This document shows, piece by piece, positions 45,338-52,953 of a stretch of DNA of 64,000 nt. The notes beneath the pieces are model-generated. The model did not search any database. It saw only the letters and a program-made list of their open reading frames with translations, and was not told the origin of the DNA. Both the position numbers and the translations under genes were made by a program. Each line of letters starts with the position of its first letter. Positions within the stretch are counted from its first letter, which is position 1. Source of the stretch: Streptomyces sp. SAJ15. Its GTDB lineage: Bacteria > Actinomycetota > Actinomycetes > Streptomycetales > Streptomycetaceae. Location of the stretch: the NCBI RefSeq assembly GCF_007595705.1, contig NZ_NISY01000004.1, positions 586,130-650,129 on the forward strand. Direction: 5' to 3'.

Positions 45338-45682
45338 ATGGCAGCCGTCCAGGACGAGATACCGGGCCTGGTCATCCACACCGTGAGGCAGCCGGACGGT
45401 CAGCCGGCGTCGATCCAGGCCCAGTTCGAGACGTTCCACGAGCTCAACCCCTGGGTGCTGCGCGCGTTGGAGGCCCTGACTGCCGACTACCTGAAGCGCG
45501 GCGCGAGCCGTGTCGGCATCGGGATGCTCTTCGAGGTCCTGCGCTGGCGCTACGTCACGGCGACCGAGGGCGACGAGTTCCGCCTCAACAACAACTTCCG
45601 CAGCCGGTACGTCCGGCTCCTGATCGAGCGTCACCCCGAATGGGCGGGCGCCTTCGAGGTCCGCAGCCTGCGGACCGAGTGA
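45338..45682 (+). CDS. Conserved actinophage protein of unknown function
   Basis: A 114-residue protein with GIGMLFEVLRWRYVT and LLIERHPEWAGAFEVRSLR, a pattern seen in many actinophage early regions, always near recombination genes. The ATG at 45338 is preceded by CAGGGGG; upstream in-frame codons include motif B and are not likely translated. Its last codons contain a hairpin that belongs to the control element of the next gene. Confidence 0.7.
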   Translation: MAAVQDEIPGLVIHTVRQPDGQPASIQAQFETFHELNPWVLRALEALTADYLKRGASRVGIGMLFEVLRWRYVTATEGDEFRLNNNFRSRYVRLLIERHPEWAGAFEVRSLRTE

Positions 45683-45699
45683 ACCAACCCTCTTGGAGA
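45658..45699 (+). other. Hairpin plus CCTCTTGGAGA element, copy 2
   Basis: GGTCCGC / GCGGACC (5-nt loop, 45658-45676) overlaps the end of the previous gene, and CCTCTTGGAGA at 45689-45699 is the ribosome site of bet. Confidence 0.75.
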
Positions 45700-45709
45700 G
45701 ACACGACCA

Positions 45710-46732
45710 ATGAACCAACCCACCGAACAGCAGGACGGCGACACGGCGTCGGCCGCACCGGTGCCGACCGGCCCCGAGAAGCTGCCCGAACGCAGCGTCT
45801 CTCAGAGCGCCGTCGTCCTGCGCGCCGACCAAGTCGAGTTCGACGCACGTCAGGTGGCCGCCCTGTCGCTGATCAGCCCCGGACTTGCCCAGGCGCCGCG
45901 TGCCCAACTGGCCTTGTTCTTCCACTTCTGCGTGCGGTCCGGCCTCGACCCGTTCGCGCGGCAGATCTACATGATCGGCCGTACCAACTGGAAGGCTGCC
46001 GACAACCCCGACGAGCCGGAGAAGACCTGGACCATCCAGACCGGCATCGACGGCTTCCGCACGGTGGCCCACCGCGCGGCTATCAAGGCCGGGGAGTCCA
46101 TCTCGTACGAGGACACCGTCTACTACGACTCCGAGGGCAACGCCCACGAGGTCTGGCTGTCGAAGGCGTACCCAGCCGCGGTCAAGGTCACCGTCCTGCG
46201 TGGCACTAGCCGGTTCCCCATGATCGCCCGCTGGGACGAGTTCGCCCCGACGTACTACGACCGCAAGCAGGGCGCGTACGTCGTGGCGAAGATGTGGCAG
46301 CAGATGCCCGCCCACATGCTCCGCAAGTGCGCCGAGGCCGGCGCGCTGCGCATGGCCGCACCGCAGGACCTGTCCGGCGTGTACGTGGATGAGGAGATGG
46401 CGCGGGCCGACGCCGAAGCCGTCGTCCGCGAGGCGGAAGAGGCGACCCGACGCCTGCGCGAGGCTGCCGGGCTCGAAGCGGGCGACGACAACGGCGGCAA
46501 CGACAACGGCGGCAACGACAAGGGCGGCGACGCGAAGGAGGAGTCCGCCGAGGACTCCCAGGCCGGGGACCAGGACGAGAGCACGGACAAGCCCGCGCCG
46601 AGGAAGCGGGCACGCGCGAAGAAGGCCGCCGCAGAGGCCAAGCCGGACACCGCCGCAGAGTCCGACGAGGCCCCGGCTCGGGCGAAGCGCACCCCGCGTA
46701 AGTCGACCTCCGCGCCCCGCCGCGCCTCCTGA
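45710..46732 (+). CDS. bet: Bet/RecT-family single-strand annealing recombinase
   Basis: A 340-residue protein. FFHFCVRSGLDPFARQIYMIGR, WTIQTGIDGFRTVAHR and MLRKCAEAGALRMAAP are the conserved blocks of the Redbeta/RecT family, which anneals single strands in phage recombination. The C-terminal 110 residues are a low-complexity Asp/Gly/Asn then Lys/Arg/Ala-rich tail, probably disordered and partly DNA-binding. It is followed by its exonuclease partner, separated by a hairpin. Confidence 0.92.
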   Translation: MNQPTEQQDGDTASAAPVPTGPEKLPERSVSQSAVVLRADQVEFDARQVAALSLISPGLAQAPRAQLALFFHFCVRSGLDPFARQIYMIGRTNWKAADNPDEPEKTWTIQTGIDGFRTVAHRAAIKAGESISYEDTVYYDSEGNAHEVWLSKAYPAAVKVTVLRGTSRFPMIARWDEFAPTYYDRKQGAYVVAKMWQQMPAHMLRKCAEAGALRMAAPQDLSGVYVDEEMARADAEAVVREAEEATRRLREAAGLEAGDDNGGNDNGGNDKGGDAKEESAEDSQAGDQDESTDKPAPRKRARAKKAAAEAKPDTAAESDEAPARAKRTPRKSTSAPRRAS

Positions 46733-46746
46733 CCCCTGACGACACC

Positions 46747-46791
46747 GGGTGCCGCCCGCTGTCGGCGGGCGGCACCCCATCCTCTTGGAGA
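46747..46791 (+). other. Hairpin plus CCTCTTGGAGA element, copy 3
   Basis: A perfect 13-bp inverted repeat (GGGTGCCGCCCGC / GCGGGCGGCACCC, 5-nt loop) is followed 3 nt later by CCTCTTGGAGA at 46781-46791, the ribosome site of the exonuclease gene. Confidence 0.8.
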
Positions 46792-46796
46792 ACACC

Positions 46797-47939
46797 GTGA
46801 CCACCATGGCCATCGCGCCGGAGCGGCCCGTCAGCCTGTGGCCCGCCGCTCACGCGGCGGACGCACGCCGCCCCCGCTCCCAACAGACCAAGCTCGGTGC
46901 CAGCGACACCGTGTGCGCACGCCGGGCCGGATACCTCCTGCACGGCCGCACCCCGACCGATGTCGGTGAGAAGCGCAAGGCGATCCTCGGGACCTGGCTG
47001 CACGCCGGGATACTCGAGGCCGCCCGCGAGGAGTACGGCTGGCTCGTCGAGCGCCGCGTCGAGGACGCCACCCTTCGGGGCCACATCGACGCCGTCCAGC
47101 TCGACAGCGCCACTGCCGCACGGCTCCCCAAGCGGCTGCGCCCCACGCTCCCGGCCGAGGAGACGACCGTCGAGGACGTGAAGACCAAGAGCACGTACCA
47201 GTGGGACAGTGTCCTGCGGTACGGCGCGAGCGAGGCCGAGCTGCGGCAGGTGTACCTGTACGCCGACCTGCTCGGCACGGAAGGTTTCGCCAGCGTCCGG
47301 GGCCAGCGGCAGCTCGCCCACCTCGGGCCGGTACCGGTCGCCCGCATCCGCTTCCGGTTCATCAACCGCGACTCGGGCGACGACCACGTTCAGGAGATCG
47401 CCTACGAGGCCGACCGCGCCCGCCGTGCCCGCTGGTGGGTCCAGCAGGTGCGGGCCGCCGCCTCACCGGAGGAACTGCCGCGCACCTTCCAGGGGCCGGG
47501 CATCTCCGCGATCTGCGACCACTGCCCGTTCCGCACCGCGTGCTGGGGGCCGCTCGTCGCCGGGCGCTCGCCGCAGAGCCAGCTCATCCACGACGACGAG
47601 GAACGCGCGAAGGTGCTGGCCGAGTACGCCGAGGTTTCCGAGCAGATCAAGCCGCTCAAGGACCGGCAGAAGTTCCTGCGCGCCCAGCTCGAAGGCTCTG
47701 AACCCGGCGTCTACGGCGACAACGTCCTGAAGTGGAGCGGCGGCAACCCGACCAAGGTCGATGACGTCGAGGCGATGGTCGCGCTGTACCGCCGCGCAGG
47801 GCTGGAGGTGCCGATGGTGCCGGACGCGGCGTCGATGAAGGCGACGCTGAAGGAGGTGGGCATCCCCGTGCCCACGCGCCTCGACCACGACCGGCGGACC
47901 GCGGTGAGCATCAACGTCACCGCGCGCAAGAAGCCCTGA
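46797..47939 (+). CDS. RecB/Cas4-like PD-(D/E)XK exonuclease
   Basis: A 380-residue nuclease. GHIDAV and VEDVKTKS near residues 98 and 124 give the GxID and (D/E)xK parts of the active site. A Cys near residue 39 (VCARRAGY) with CDHCPFRTAC near 237-246 would bind an Fe-S cluster, as in Cas4/AddB. It would resect 5' ends for the Bet annealer encoded upstream. GTG at 46797 was chosen for its position 5 nt after CCTCTTGGAGA. Confidence 0.85.
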   Translation: MTTMAIAPERPVSLWPAAHAADARRPRSQQTKLGASDTVCARRAGYLLHGRTPTDVGEKRKAILGTWLHAGILEAAREEYGWLVERRVEDATLRGHIDAVQLDSATAARLPKRLRPTLPAEETTVEDVKTKSTYQWDSVLRYGASEAELRQVYLYADLLGTEGFASVRGQRQLAHLGPVPVARIRFRFINRDSGDDHVQEIAYEADRARRARWWVQQVRAAASPEELPRTFQGPGISAICDHCPFRTACWGPLVAGRSPQSQLIHDDEERAKVLAEYAEVSEQIKPLKDRQKFLRAQLEGSEPGVYGDNVLKWSGGNPTKVDDVEAMVALYRRAGLEVPMVPDAASMKATLKEVGIPVPTRLDHDRRTAVSINVTARKKP

Positions 47940-47950
47940 TCGCGCCAGTC

Positions 47951-47984
47951 GGCGGGGGCGGAGCCCGGGTGCTCCGTCCCCGCC
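47951..47984. terminator. Hairpin after the exonuclease gene
   Basis: GGCGGGGGCGGAGC pairs with GCTCCGTCCCCGCC with one G-T mismatch and a 6-nt loop. Likely terminator or attenuator before the replication gene. Confidence 0.6.
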
Positions 47985-48024
47985 CCGGCGCGGCGGGGAC
48001 GGGACGGAACACGGAGAGGTGCCG

Positions 48025-48966
48025 GTGAGCATCCAACTGATGGTGGTGGCGGCCTACCTGCCGAAGGAGGTGATCAACACCACGCAGAAGCTGGTCCTCA
48101 TGAAGATCGCGGACTCGGCCGATGACCAGACCAGGCTGGCCCGGCCGGGCCTGGAGCGGATGATGGCCTGGGCCGGCGTAGGGGAGAAGCAGGTCATCAC
48201 GGTGGTGACGCAGCTCGTCGGCCTTGGCCTGGTCGAGCGGGTCACGGTCGGACGGGTCGGCCGCCGCGCCGAGTACCGGGTGTTCCCGCACGGCGTGCCG
48301 CCCATCCCGTCGACGGAGGAGCTGATCGAGTGGCGCCGGGCGGCGCAGCGTGCCCCGACCAACCCCCGCCTCGCCCGCAAGACCGCGCGCCGCAAGCCGT
48401 CGTCGGCGGCCCGGACACAGCAGGACGTCGCCGCGCGGGAAGAGGCACGGGCCGCCGCCGAGGCCGCTTCGGAGCCAGGGTTGCCCCAGGGGAACCCTGA
48501 TGACGCTCCGGGCAGGGTTGCCCCAGGGGAACCCAGTGGGTTGCCGCAGGGAAACCGAGCGGGTTCCCCTGGGGAAACCCCTTCTCTTCCTCCTTCTTCC
48601 TCTTCTCTTCCTAACCCCCCTACCCCCACGGCTGACGCCGCAGGGGAGCCGGAGGCGGAGCGCGGAGAACCGCAGCGGGCGGGCTGCCCGAAGCACGCCG
48701 AGCCGGTGAGCAACTGCCGGGGGTGCGGGACCAACCCGCGTGCCGGGAGGGAGCAGGCGCGGCGAGAAGCGGCCGACCGCGAGCACCGCCAGCAACAGGA
48801 CTGGCTACGGCAGTTCTTCGCCGAGCAGGAGCAGCGCGTCGCGGCAACGGACCAACAAGCCCTGGAGATGGCCCGCCAGCGAGTGCGGGACCTGGCTCGA
48901 ATGGGACGCGAGATGGGCGCCAACTCCCGCCGGAGACAGGGGCGTTCCCAAGAGCGGAAACATTGA
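48025..48966 (+). CDS. Phage replication initiator-like protein containing internal iterons
   Basis: A 313-residue protein. Residues about 5-95 form a winged helix (TTQKLVLMKIADSADD, GLERMMAWAGVGEKQVITVVTQLVGLGLVERV), as in phage O-type or DnaD-like initiators. The middle (150-200) is low complexity (GLPQGNP repeats) because the DNA there carries iterons. The C-terminal part has a CxxH/CxxC region (CPKHAEPVSNCRGC) and a long basic helix. GTG at 48025 has GGAG 8 nt upstream. It would bind the origin within its own gene and load the replisome. Confidence 0.72.
   Translation: MSIQLMVVAAYLPKEVINTTQKLVLMKIADSADDQTRLARPGLERMMAWAGVGEKQVITVVTQLVGLGLVERVTVGRVGRRAEYRVFPHGVPPIPSTEELIEWRRAAQRAPTNPRLARKTARRKPSSAARTQQDVAAREEARAAAEAASEPGLPQGNPDDAPGRVAPGEPSGLPQGNRAGSPGETPSLPPSSSSLPNPPTPTADAAGEPEAERGEPQRAGCPKHAEPVSNCRGCGTNPRAGREQARREAADREHRQQQDWLRQFFAEQEQRVAATDQQALEMARQRVRDLARMGREMGANSRRRQGRSQERKH
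48478..48580. repeat. Four iterons inside the initiator gene, candidate phage origin
   Basis: Copies are at 48478-48497, 48515-48534, 48538-48556 and (inverted) 48561-48580. Copies 1 and 2 are identical 20-mers beginning GGGTTGCCCC and ending AGGGGAACCC, each a near-palindrome. Starts are spaced 37, 23 and 23 bp. Confidence 0.8.
48581..48627. other. Pyrimidine tract beside the iterons
   Basis: About 47 nt of C and T broken only by three A residues, directly after the iterons. Its place matches the easily melted, strand-biased region next to the lambda origin iterons. Confidence 0.6.
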
Positions 48967-48995
48967 CGCCCCGGTGTACGCCATTAAGATATAAG
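48963..48995 (+). promoter_or_regulatory. Promoter with motif A, copy 2
   Basis: TTGACG at 48963-48968, 16-nt spacer, TAAGAT at 48985-48990 within TAAGATATAAG. This is the best match to a sigma-70-type promoter in the phage. Transcription would begin about 48997, at the ATG itself. Confidence 0.65.
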
Positions 48996-48996
48996 C

Positions 48997-49320
48997 ATGA
49001 GTTCGGAACCCGCCGAACTCGCCGACCTCTTGGAGACCACCTTGACCGACACACTCACCCCGGCCCCCGACGTCTACGTCGTGGTCGCCGAAGTCATCCA
49101 CGGCTCACCGGCCGCACCGCGCCTCGGTGGCCACCTGTACTGCTCGGCCGAGTGCGCCGAACACGGCGTGCGTGAGCTCGTCAGCGACCTGAGCCAGGAG
49201 GAGGGCGGCAGTGGCTTCGTCCTGCCCCATGAGGGGCGCGCGATCGGCTGCGTCGTCACCCGCGGTCGCCGGATGTGGTCGGTGCAGATCCTCGCTCGCA
49301 GTGAACTGCCCACCGTCTGA
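48997..49320 (+). CDS. Small phage protein with alternative starts
   Basis: A 107-residue protein (LVSDLSQEEGGSGFVLPHEG, GCVVTRGRRMWSVQIL) of unknown function. The ATG at 48997 lies right at the expected transcription start of the upstream promoter, so it may be leaderless. A second in-frame start, TTG at 49042, lies 5 nt after a CCTCTTGGAGA element (49026-49036), the same arrangement as at other genes here, and would give 92 residues. I cannot decide between them. Confidence 0.65.
   Translation: MSSEPAELADLLETTLTDTLTPAPDVYVVVAEVIHGSPAAPRLGGHLYCSAECAEHGVRELVSDLSQEEGGSGFVLPHEGRAIGCVVTRGRRMWSVQILARSELPTV
49026..49036 (+). other. CCTCTTGGAGA element, copy 4 (inside a gene)
   Basis: Exact 11-mer lying in the reading frame of the gene at 48997, 5 nt before an in-frame TTG. 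Unlike the other six copies it has no hairpin before it; motif A precedes it instead. Confidence 0.7.
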
Positions 49321-49335
49321 CATCCGCTTCACCTG

Positions 49336-49349
49336 AGATAGGTGACATT
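49336..49349 (+). promoter_or_regulatory. Repeated motif B, copy 2 (AGATAGGTGACATT)
   Basis: Exact 14-bp copy in the gap after the gene at 48997, 351 bp after a motif A copy. Confidence 0.5.
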
Positions 49350-49354
49350 TTTCA

Positions 49355-49402
49355 ACGGCGGGCGTGCTTTCTGTGCGCCCGCCGTGCACACCCTCTTGGA
49401 GA
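49355..49402 (+). other. Hairpin plus CCTCTTGGAGA element, copy 5
   Basis: ACGGCGGGCG / CGCCCGCCGT (49355-49385) is followed by CCTCTTGGAGA at 49392-49402, 7 nt before the ATG at 49410. Confidence 0.78.
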
Positions 49403-49409
49403 CCAGCAC

Positions 49410-50033
49410 ATGACCACCACCATCGCGGCTCTGCCCGACCACAACCGCACCACCGACCCGCTGTGGCAGCGGCTGTTCCACCGCTACAGCCACGTCATCA
49501 CCCCGCTGCGCTACGCGGGCTGGGTCACCGACATCGAGACCGCCGGAGGAGGAGAGTTCTTCGTCCGCGCCGAACTGCGGGACGGCACGGAGCTGATCAT
49601 CGCCTCCGAGCACAGCCTGCCCGCCGATCCCGACGAGGTGAACGGCTGGACGGCCGTCCGCCAGGACGTGGAGAACGCGGACAGGCACACCGTCCTGTAC
49701 GACTCCACCCCCAACGGCCCCCAGCGCCACCACCGGAACAGCCTCATCCCGCTGCTGGCCCGCATCGACGGCCTCGACGTTCCCCGCCGCGCACCCCAGC
49801 TGATCGTCTCGGCCACGCACACCGCGCCGTACGGCGCGAGCCACAACCAGATCGCCGGGATCGAGGGCGCGGCCACCGCCATCGCCCGCTTCTCGGAGTG
49901 GTCCCAGCGACTCACCGACCACGAGGGCTACCGCCGCGTCTGGCAGCGGCCCCAGACGGACGGCTACCCGCTGGCGCTGTTCGAGTGCGCCGGACACATC
50001 ACGACCGTCCGCGTCACCCGCAGCGATGACTGA
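49410..50033 (+). CDS. Phage protein of unknown function
   Basis: A 207-residue protein. HVITPLRYAGWVTDIETAGGGEFFVRAEL is followed by HRNSLIPLLARIDGLDVP and YGASHNQIAGIEGAATAIARF. No family is recognised. It has its own hairpin/CCTCTTGGAGA element, so its expression probably follows that of bet and the exonuclease. Confidence 0.75.
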   Translation: MTTTIAALPDHNRTTDPLWQRLFHRYSHVITPLRYAGWVTDIETAGGGEFFVRAELRDGTELIIASEHSLPADPDEVNGWTAVRQDVENADRHTVLYDSTPNGPQRHHRNSLIPLLARIDGLDVPRRAPQLIVSATHTAPYGASHNQIAGIEGAATAIARFSEWSQRLTDHEGYRRVWQRPQTDGYPLALFECAGHITTVRVTRSDD

Positions 50034-50075
50034 CCGGCCGCGCCCCGCACCGCGCCCCACCGGGGGCGCGGACCG

Positions 50076-50183
50076 GTGATCTGGCTGCTGATCGTGTGCG
50101 CCCTCGGCCTGCTGGGGTTCACCGCCCTCGGCATCGAGGACAGCCGCCACCACCGCGCGTTACGCGCCTCCGACGAGTTCTGA
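50076..50183 (+). CDS. Very small membrane protein
   Basis: A 35-residue frame with a single hydrophobic N-terminal helix (IWLLIVCALGLLGFTAL) and a charged end (IEDSRHHRALRASDEF). The GTG start is preceded by GGGGGCGCGGACCG, a modest ribosome site. The clean transmembrane pattern makes it likely real. Function unknown. Confidence 0.55.
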   Translation: MIWLLIVCALGLLGFTALGIEDSRHHRALRASDEF

Positions 50184-50187
50184 CCAC

Positions 50188-50234
50188 GGCCGCCCGGCCC
50201 GCCATCCGGGCCGGGCGGCCCCGCCTCTTGGAGA
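50188..50234 (+). other. Hairpin plus CCTCTTGGAGA element, copy 6
   Basis: A 13-bp perfect inverted repeat (GGCCGCCCGGCCC / GGGCCGGGCGGCC, 50188-50220) precedes CCTCTTGGAGA at 50224-50234; the methyltransferase GTG is 9 nt further. Confidence 0.8.
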
Positions 50235-50243
50235 CCTAAGACC

Positions 50244-51734
50244 GTGCCCCGATCCATCCACCTGCTCTGCGGAGCGGGCGGAGATGCCACCGGCCTGTTG
50301 GAAGCCGGTTTCGAACCCATCCTCGGCATCAACCACTGGCAGACCGCCGTCGACACGTTCGGGCTCAACCACCCGAATGCGGCGGCTCGCTGCGCTGACA
50401 TCCAGAACTACCCCATGCGCTGGCTCCCGAAGGCCCTCGTGCTGTGGGCCAGCGTCATCTGCACCGAGGTCAGCCCCGCCGGCGGGAAGAAGCGGCCCGA
50501 CCCGGCGCAGGACGCGCTGTTCGAGGAAGAGGAGCAGTGGCGCGAACTGCCCCCGGAGGCCTTCGAGATGACCCGGGTGACCGCCTGGTGCGTGCTGCGC
50601 GCCGCCGAGGCGAAGCGGTTCCCGTGCGTCGTCGTGGAGAACGTCGTCGAGTTCATCACCGACTGGCTGCTGTTCCCCGAGTGGATCCGCGCCATGAAGA
50701 AGCTCGGCTACCGCGTCCAGATCGTCTCCGTGTCCTCCGCGCACATCGGGTCGGAGACCAATCCGTACGCCCCGCAGTGGCGCGACCGCGTGTACCTGGT
50801 CTTCACCCTCACCGGGATCCGCCGCCCCGACCTCGCCCCCCGTCCACTGGCGTACTGCTTCGAGTGCGGGCGGGACGTCAAGGCGCGCCAGAGCTGGCGC
50901 GACCCGCGGGTGAAGGTCGGCAAGTACCAGCAGCAGTACGACTACCGCTGCCCGAACAGCCGCTGTGGCCACGCGCTGGTGGAGCCGTACGTCCGGCCCG
51001 CCTCCGACGTGATCATGTGGGACGACATCGGCCAGCGCATCGGAGACCGCGCCCGCCCGCTGGTGCCGAACACCATGCGCCGCATCGCGGCCGGACTGGC
51101 GAAGTTCCCCTACGAGCCGTCCGTCGTCACCCTCACACACGGCAAGGACGGCACCGACCGCGCGTTCGCCCCGCACACCCGGCCGCTGCCCACCCGCACG
51201 GCCAAGCTCGGTGAGGCCCTGCTGGTGCCGGTGGGCGGCTCGTGGAACGACACCGCTTCGCCCATCGAGGAGCCCATGCGCACCCGCACCACCCGCGAGA
51301 GCGAAGCCCTCGTCACGGTGGACCCGTTCATCGTGGAGTTCCGCAACAACTGCGACGCCGCGCCGATCGACGCCCCGCTGAGCACCATCGCCACGGCCCG
51401 CCATCACGGCCTGGTCGTGCCCGACGGCAACGTCCGCACCCGGGCCCGCAACACGTTGGTGATCCCGTACCGCAAGGCCGCGCCGAAGACCGCGGGCGAG
51501 CCGCTGCACACCCTGTCGACCCGCGACTCGGCGGCCATCGTGCGGACCGCGCCCGCCATCGAGGACTGCTACTTCCGCATGTTGCAGCCCCGCGAGCAGC
51601 TGTCAGCCCAGCGGTTCCCCGAGACGTACGAGGTCGTCGGCACCAAGGCCGCCCAGACCCAGCAGGCCGGCAACGCCGTGTCGGTCAACGTCGCGCGCTG
51701 GATCGGCGAACGCCTCAAGCCCGTTCTCGCCTAA
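50244..51734 (+). CDS. DNA cytosine-5 methyltransferase-like protein with variant motif IV
   Basis: A 496-residue protein. Motif I is HLLCGAGGDATGLLEAGF (residues 6-23), motif VI VVENVVEF (ENV at 132-134), and motif X QQAGNAVSVNVA at the end. The catalytic PCQ loop of motif IV is replaced by SVICTEVSPAGG, keeping a Cys at 73 but not the preceding Pro. A four-Cys insert (CFECGRDVKAR, CPNSRCGHAL) may bind zinc. It would methylate phage DNA, perhaps for protection from host restriction. Target unknown. Confidence 0.8.
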   Translation: MPRSIHLLCGAGGDATGLLEAGFEPILGINHWQTAVDTFGLNHPNAAARCADIQNYPMRWLPKALVLWASVICTEVSPAGGKKRPDPAQDALFEEEEQWRELPPEAFEMTRVTAWCVLRAAEAKRFPCVVVENVVEFITDWLLFPEWIRAMKKLGYRVQIVSVSSAHIGSETNPYAPQWRDRVYLVFTLTGIRRPDLAPRPLAYCFECGRDVKARQSWRDPRVKVGKYQQQYDYRCPNSRCGHALVEPYVRPASDVIMWDDIGQRIGDRARPLVPNTMRRIAAGLAKFPYEPSVVTLTHGKDGTDRAFAPHTRPLPTRTAKLGEALLVPVGGSWNDTASPIEEPMRTRTTRESEALVTVDPFIVEFRNNCDAAPIDAPLSTIATARHHGLVVPDGNVRTRARNTLVIPYRKAAPKTAGEPLHTLSTRDSAAIVRTAPAIEDCYFRMLQPREQLSAQRFPETYEVVGTKAAQTQQAGNAVSVNVARWIGERLKPVLA

Positions 51735-51761
51735 CCCCCAAGAAGAAAGGACATCACTGCC

Positions 51762-52490
51762 ATGACACCGGCAGCGCACGACCAGTTGACCATTCTCTGC
51801 TCGCAGCGTGAGGAACTGGAGGCCGAGCGCCTGCGCATCGAGAAGGCGCACTGCCTCGCGGTGCTCGACCACATCACGGCAAAGATCCGCGCCGCCTGCC
51901 CCGAGGCGGTCTACGTGACCTTCGCCTTCTACAGCTCCCGCACCCTCGACCTGCACGGCGTGCTGGGCGCGCAGCCCAGCCCCCTGGGAACCTGCCCCGA
52001 GCTGTGGGACAACCGCGACGGGGAGGACGAGCACCCGCTCGACGACATCGCGGACCAGATCGAGTCCGACGTGCAGGCCGCGCTCGCTCCCTACTCCTCT
52101 CCGGCGTGGGCGTCCGTCCATCGCAACTCTGCCTCCGACGGCAACTCCTGGCTGCTGGAGTTGCCCCCGGCCGACCGGGCCGCCCGCGTTGCCGAGCTGG
52201 TCCGCGAGCACCACCCGGAGGCGACCGCGATCGTCGTGGACGGACGCGCGGCCGGGCGGGTCATCGAGATCTTCGAAGGCGTCGCCGACGACGGCACTCC
52301 GGTGCGGATCCCCCGCCCGGGTTGGCCGCCCGCCTGCGACACCGCCCTCGCCGGGCTCATCGCCCAGATGCTCGCCCTCCCTGCCCTGGCCGACCGGCAC
52401 CTGATGCCGCTGCCCGGTGACTACGCCCACCCGTTCGGCCTCAGCACCAGCGATCAGGTCCGCCTGATGCCGCTGCCGCCGACCGCCTAG
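51762..52490 (+). CDS. Phage protein of unknown function
   Basis: A 242-residue protein: an N-terminal helix (CSQREELEAERLRIEKA), then VYVTFAFYSSRTLDL, and a C-terminal FGLSTSDQVRLMPLP. Nothing recognised. AGAAAGGA is the ribosome site before ATG 51762. Confidence 0.7.
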   Translation: MTPAAHDQLTILCSQREELEAERLRIEKAHCLAVLDHITAKIRAACPEAVYVTFAFYSSRTLDLHGVLGAQPSPLGTCPELWDNRDGEDEHPLDDIADQIESDVQAALAPYSSPAWASVHRNSASDGNSWLLELPPADRAARVAELVREHHPEATAIVVDGRAAGRVIEIFEGVADDGTPVRIPRPGWPPACDTALAGLIAQMLALPALADRHLMPLPGDYAHPFGLSTSDQVRLMPLPPTA

Positions 52491-52509
52491 CGCACGGGAG
52501 GAGGAGCAG

Positions 52510-52920
52510 ATGAGCGGCAACGGGTGGGTCGCCCAGGCCCCCTGCGCCGGGGACGCCCGCTTCACGTCCGAGGAGACGGTGGCCGAAGCCCCGACGGAGC
52601 CGCTGGTCCTCTCCCTCCTCGCGGCCTGCCAGGGCTGCCCGTTCCGGTCGCAGTGCATCGACCTGGTCATGCCGAGCACGAGCCTGTTCGACGGCGTGTG
52701 CGGCGGGCGGCTCTGGCACAACGGGCAGGTCCTCGCGACCTGCGAGGGCGCTCAGCCCGCCGAACTACGCGAGCGCGGCCGACGCCCGATCACCCACGGC
52801 ACCGAAGCCGGTGCCCGTGCCCACAACCGGCGCGGGGAGCGCGCCTGCTCCCTGTGCCTGGAAGCCGGACGGCTCGCCCAGCAGGCCCGCCGGGCCCGCA
52901 AGCGCGCCTCCGGCTCCTGA
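52510..52920 (+). CDS. Phage WhiB-family regulator
   Basis: A 136-residue WhiB-like protein. The four Fe-S ligands are C12, C40, C43 and C49 (C-x27-C-x2-C-x5-C). The G(V/I)WGG turn is present as GVCGG, with Cys for Trp. A basic C-terminal region with a further CxxC (CSLCLEAG) could bind DNA. Phage WhiB proteins can override host WhiB regulators and alter superinfection or septation. GGAGGAGG gives a strong ribosome site. Confidence 0.85.
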   Translation: MSGNGWVAQAPCAGDARFTSEETVAEAPTEPLVLSLLAACQGCPFRSQCIDLVMPSTSLFDGVCGGRLWHNGQVLATCEGAQPAELRERGRRPITHGTEAGARAHNRRGERACSLCLEAGRLAQQARRARKRASGS

Positions 52921-52953
52921 TCACCACCCCTACAACTCCTGCGGAGACCCACC

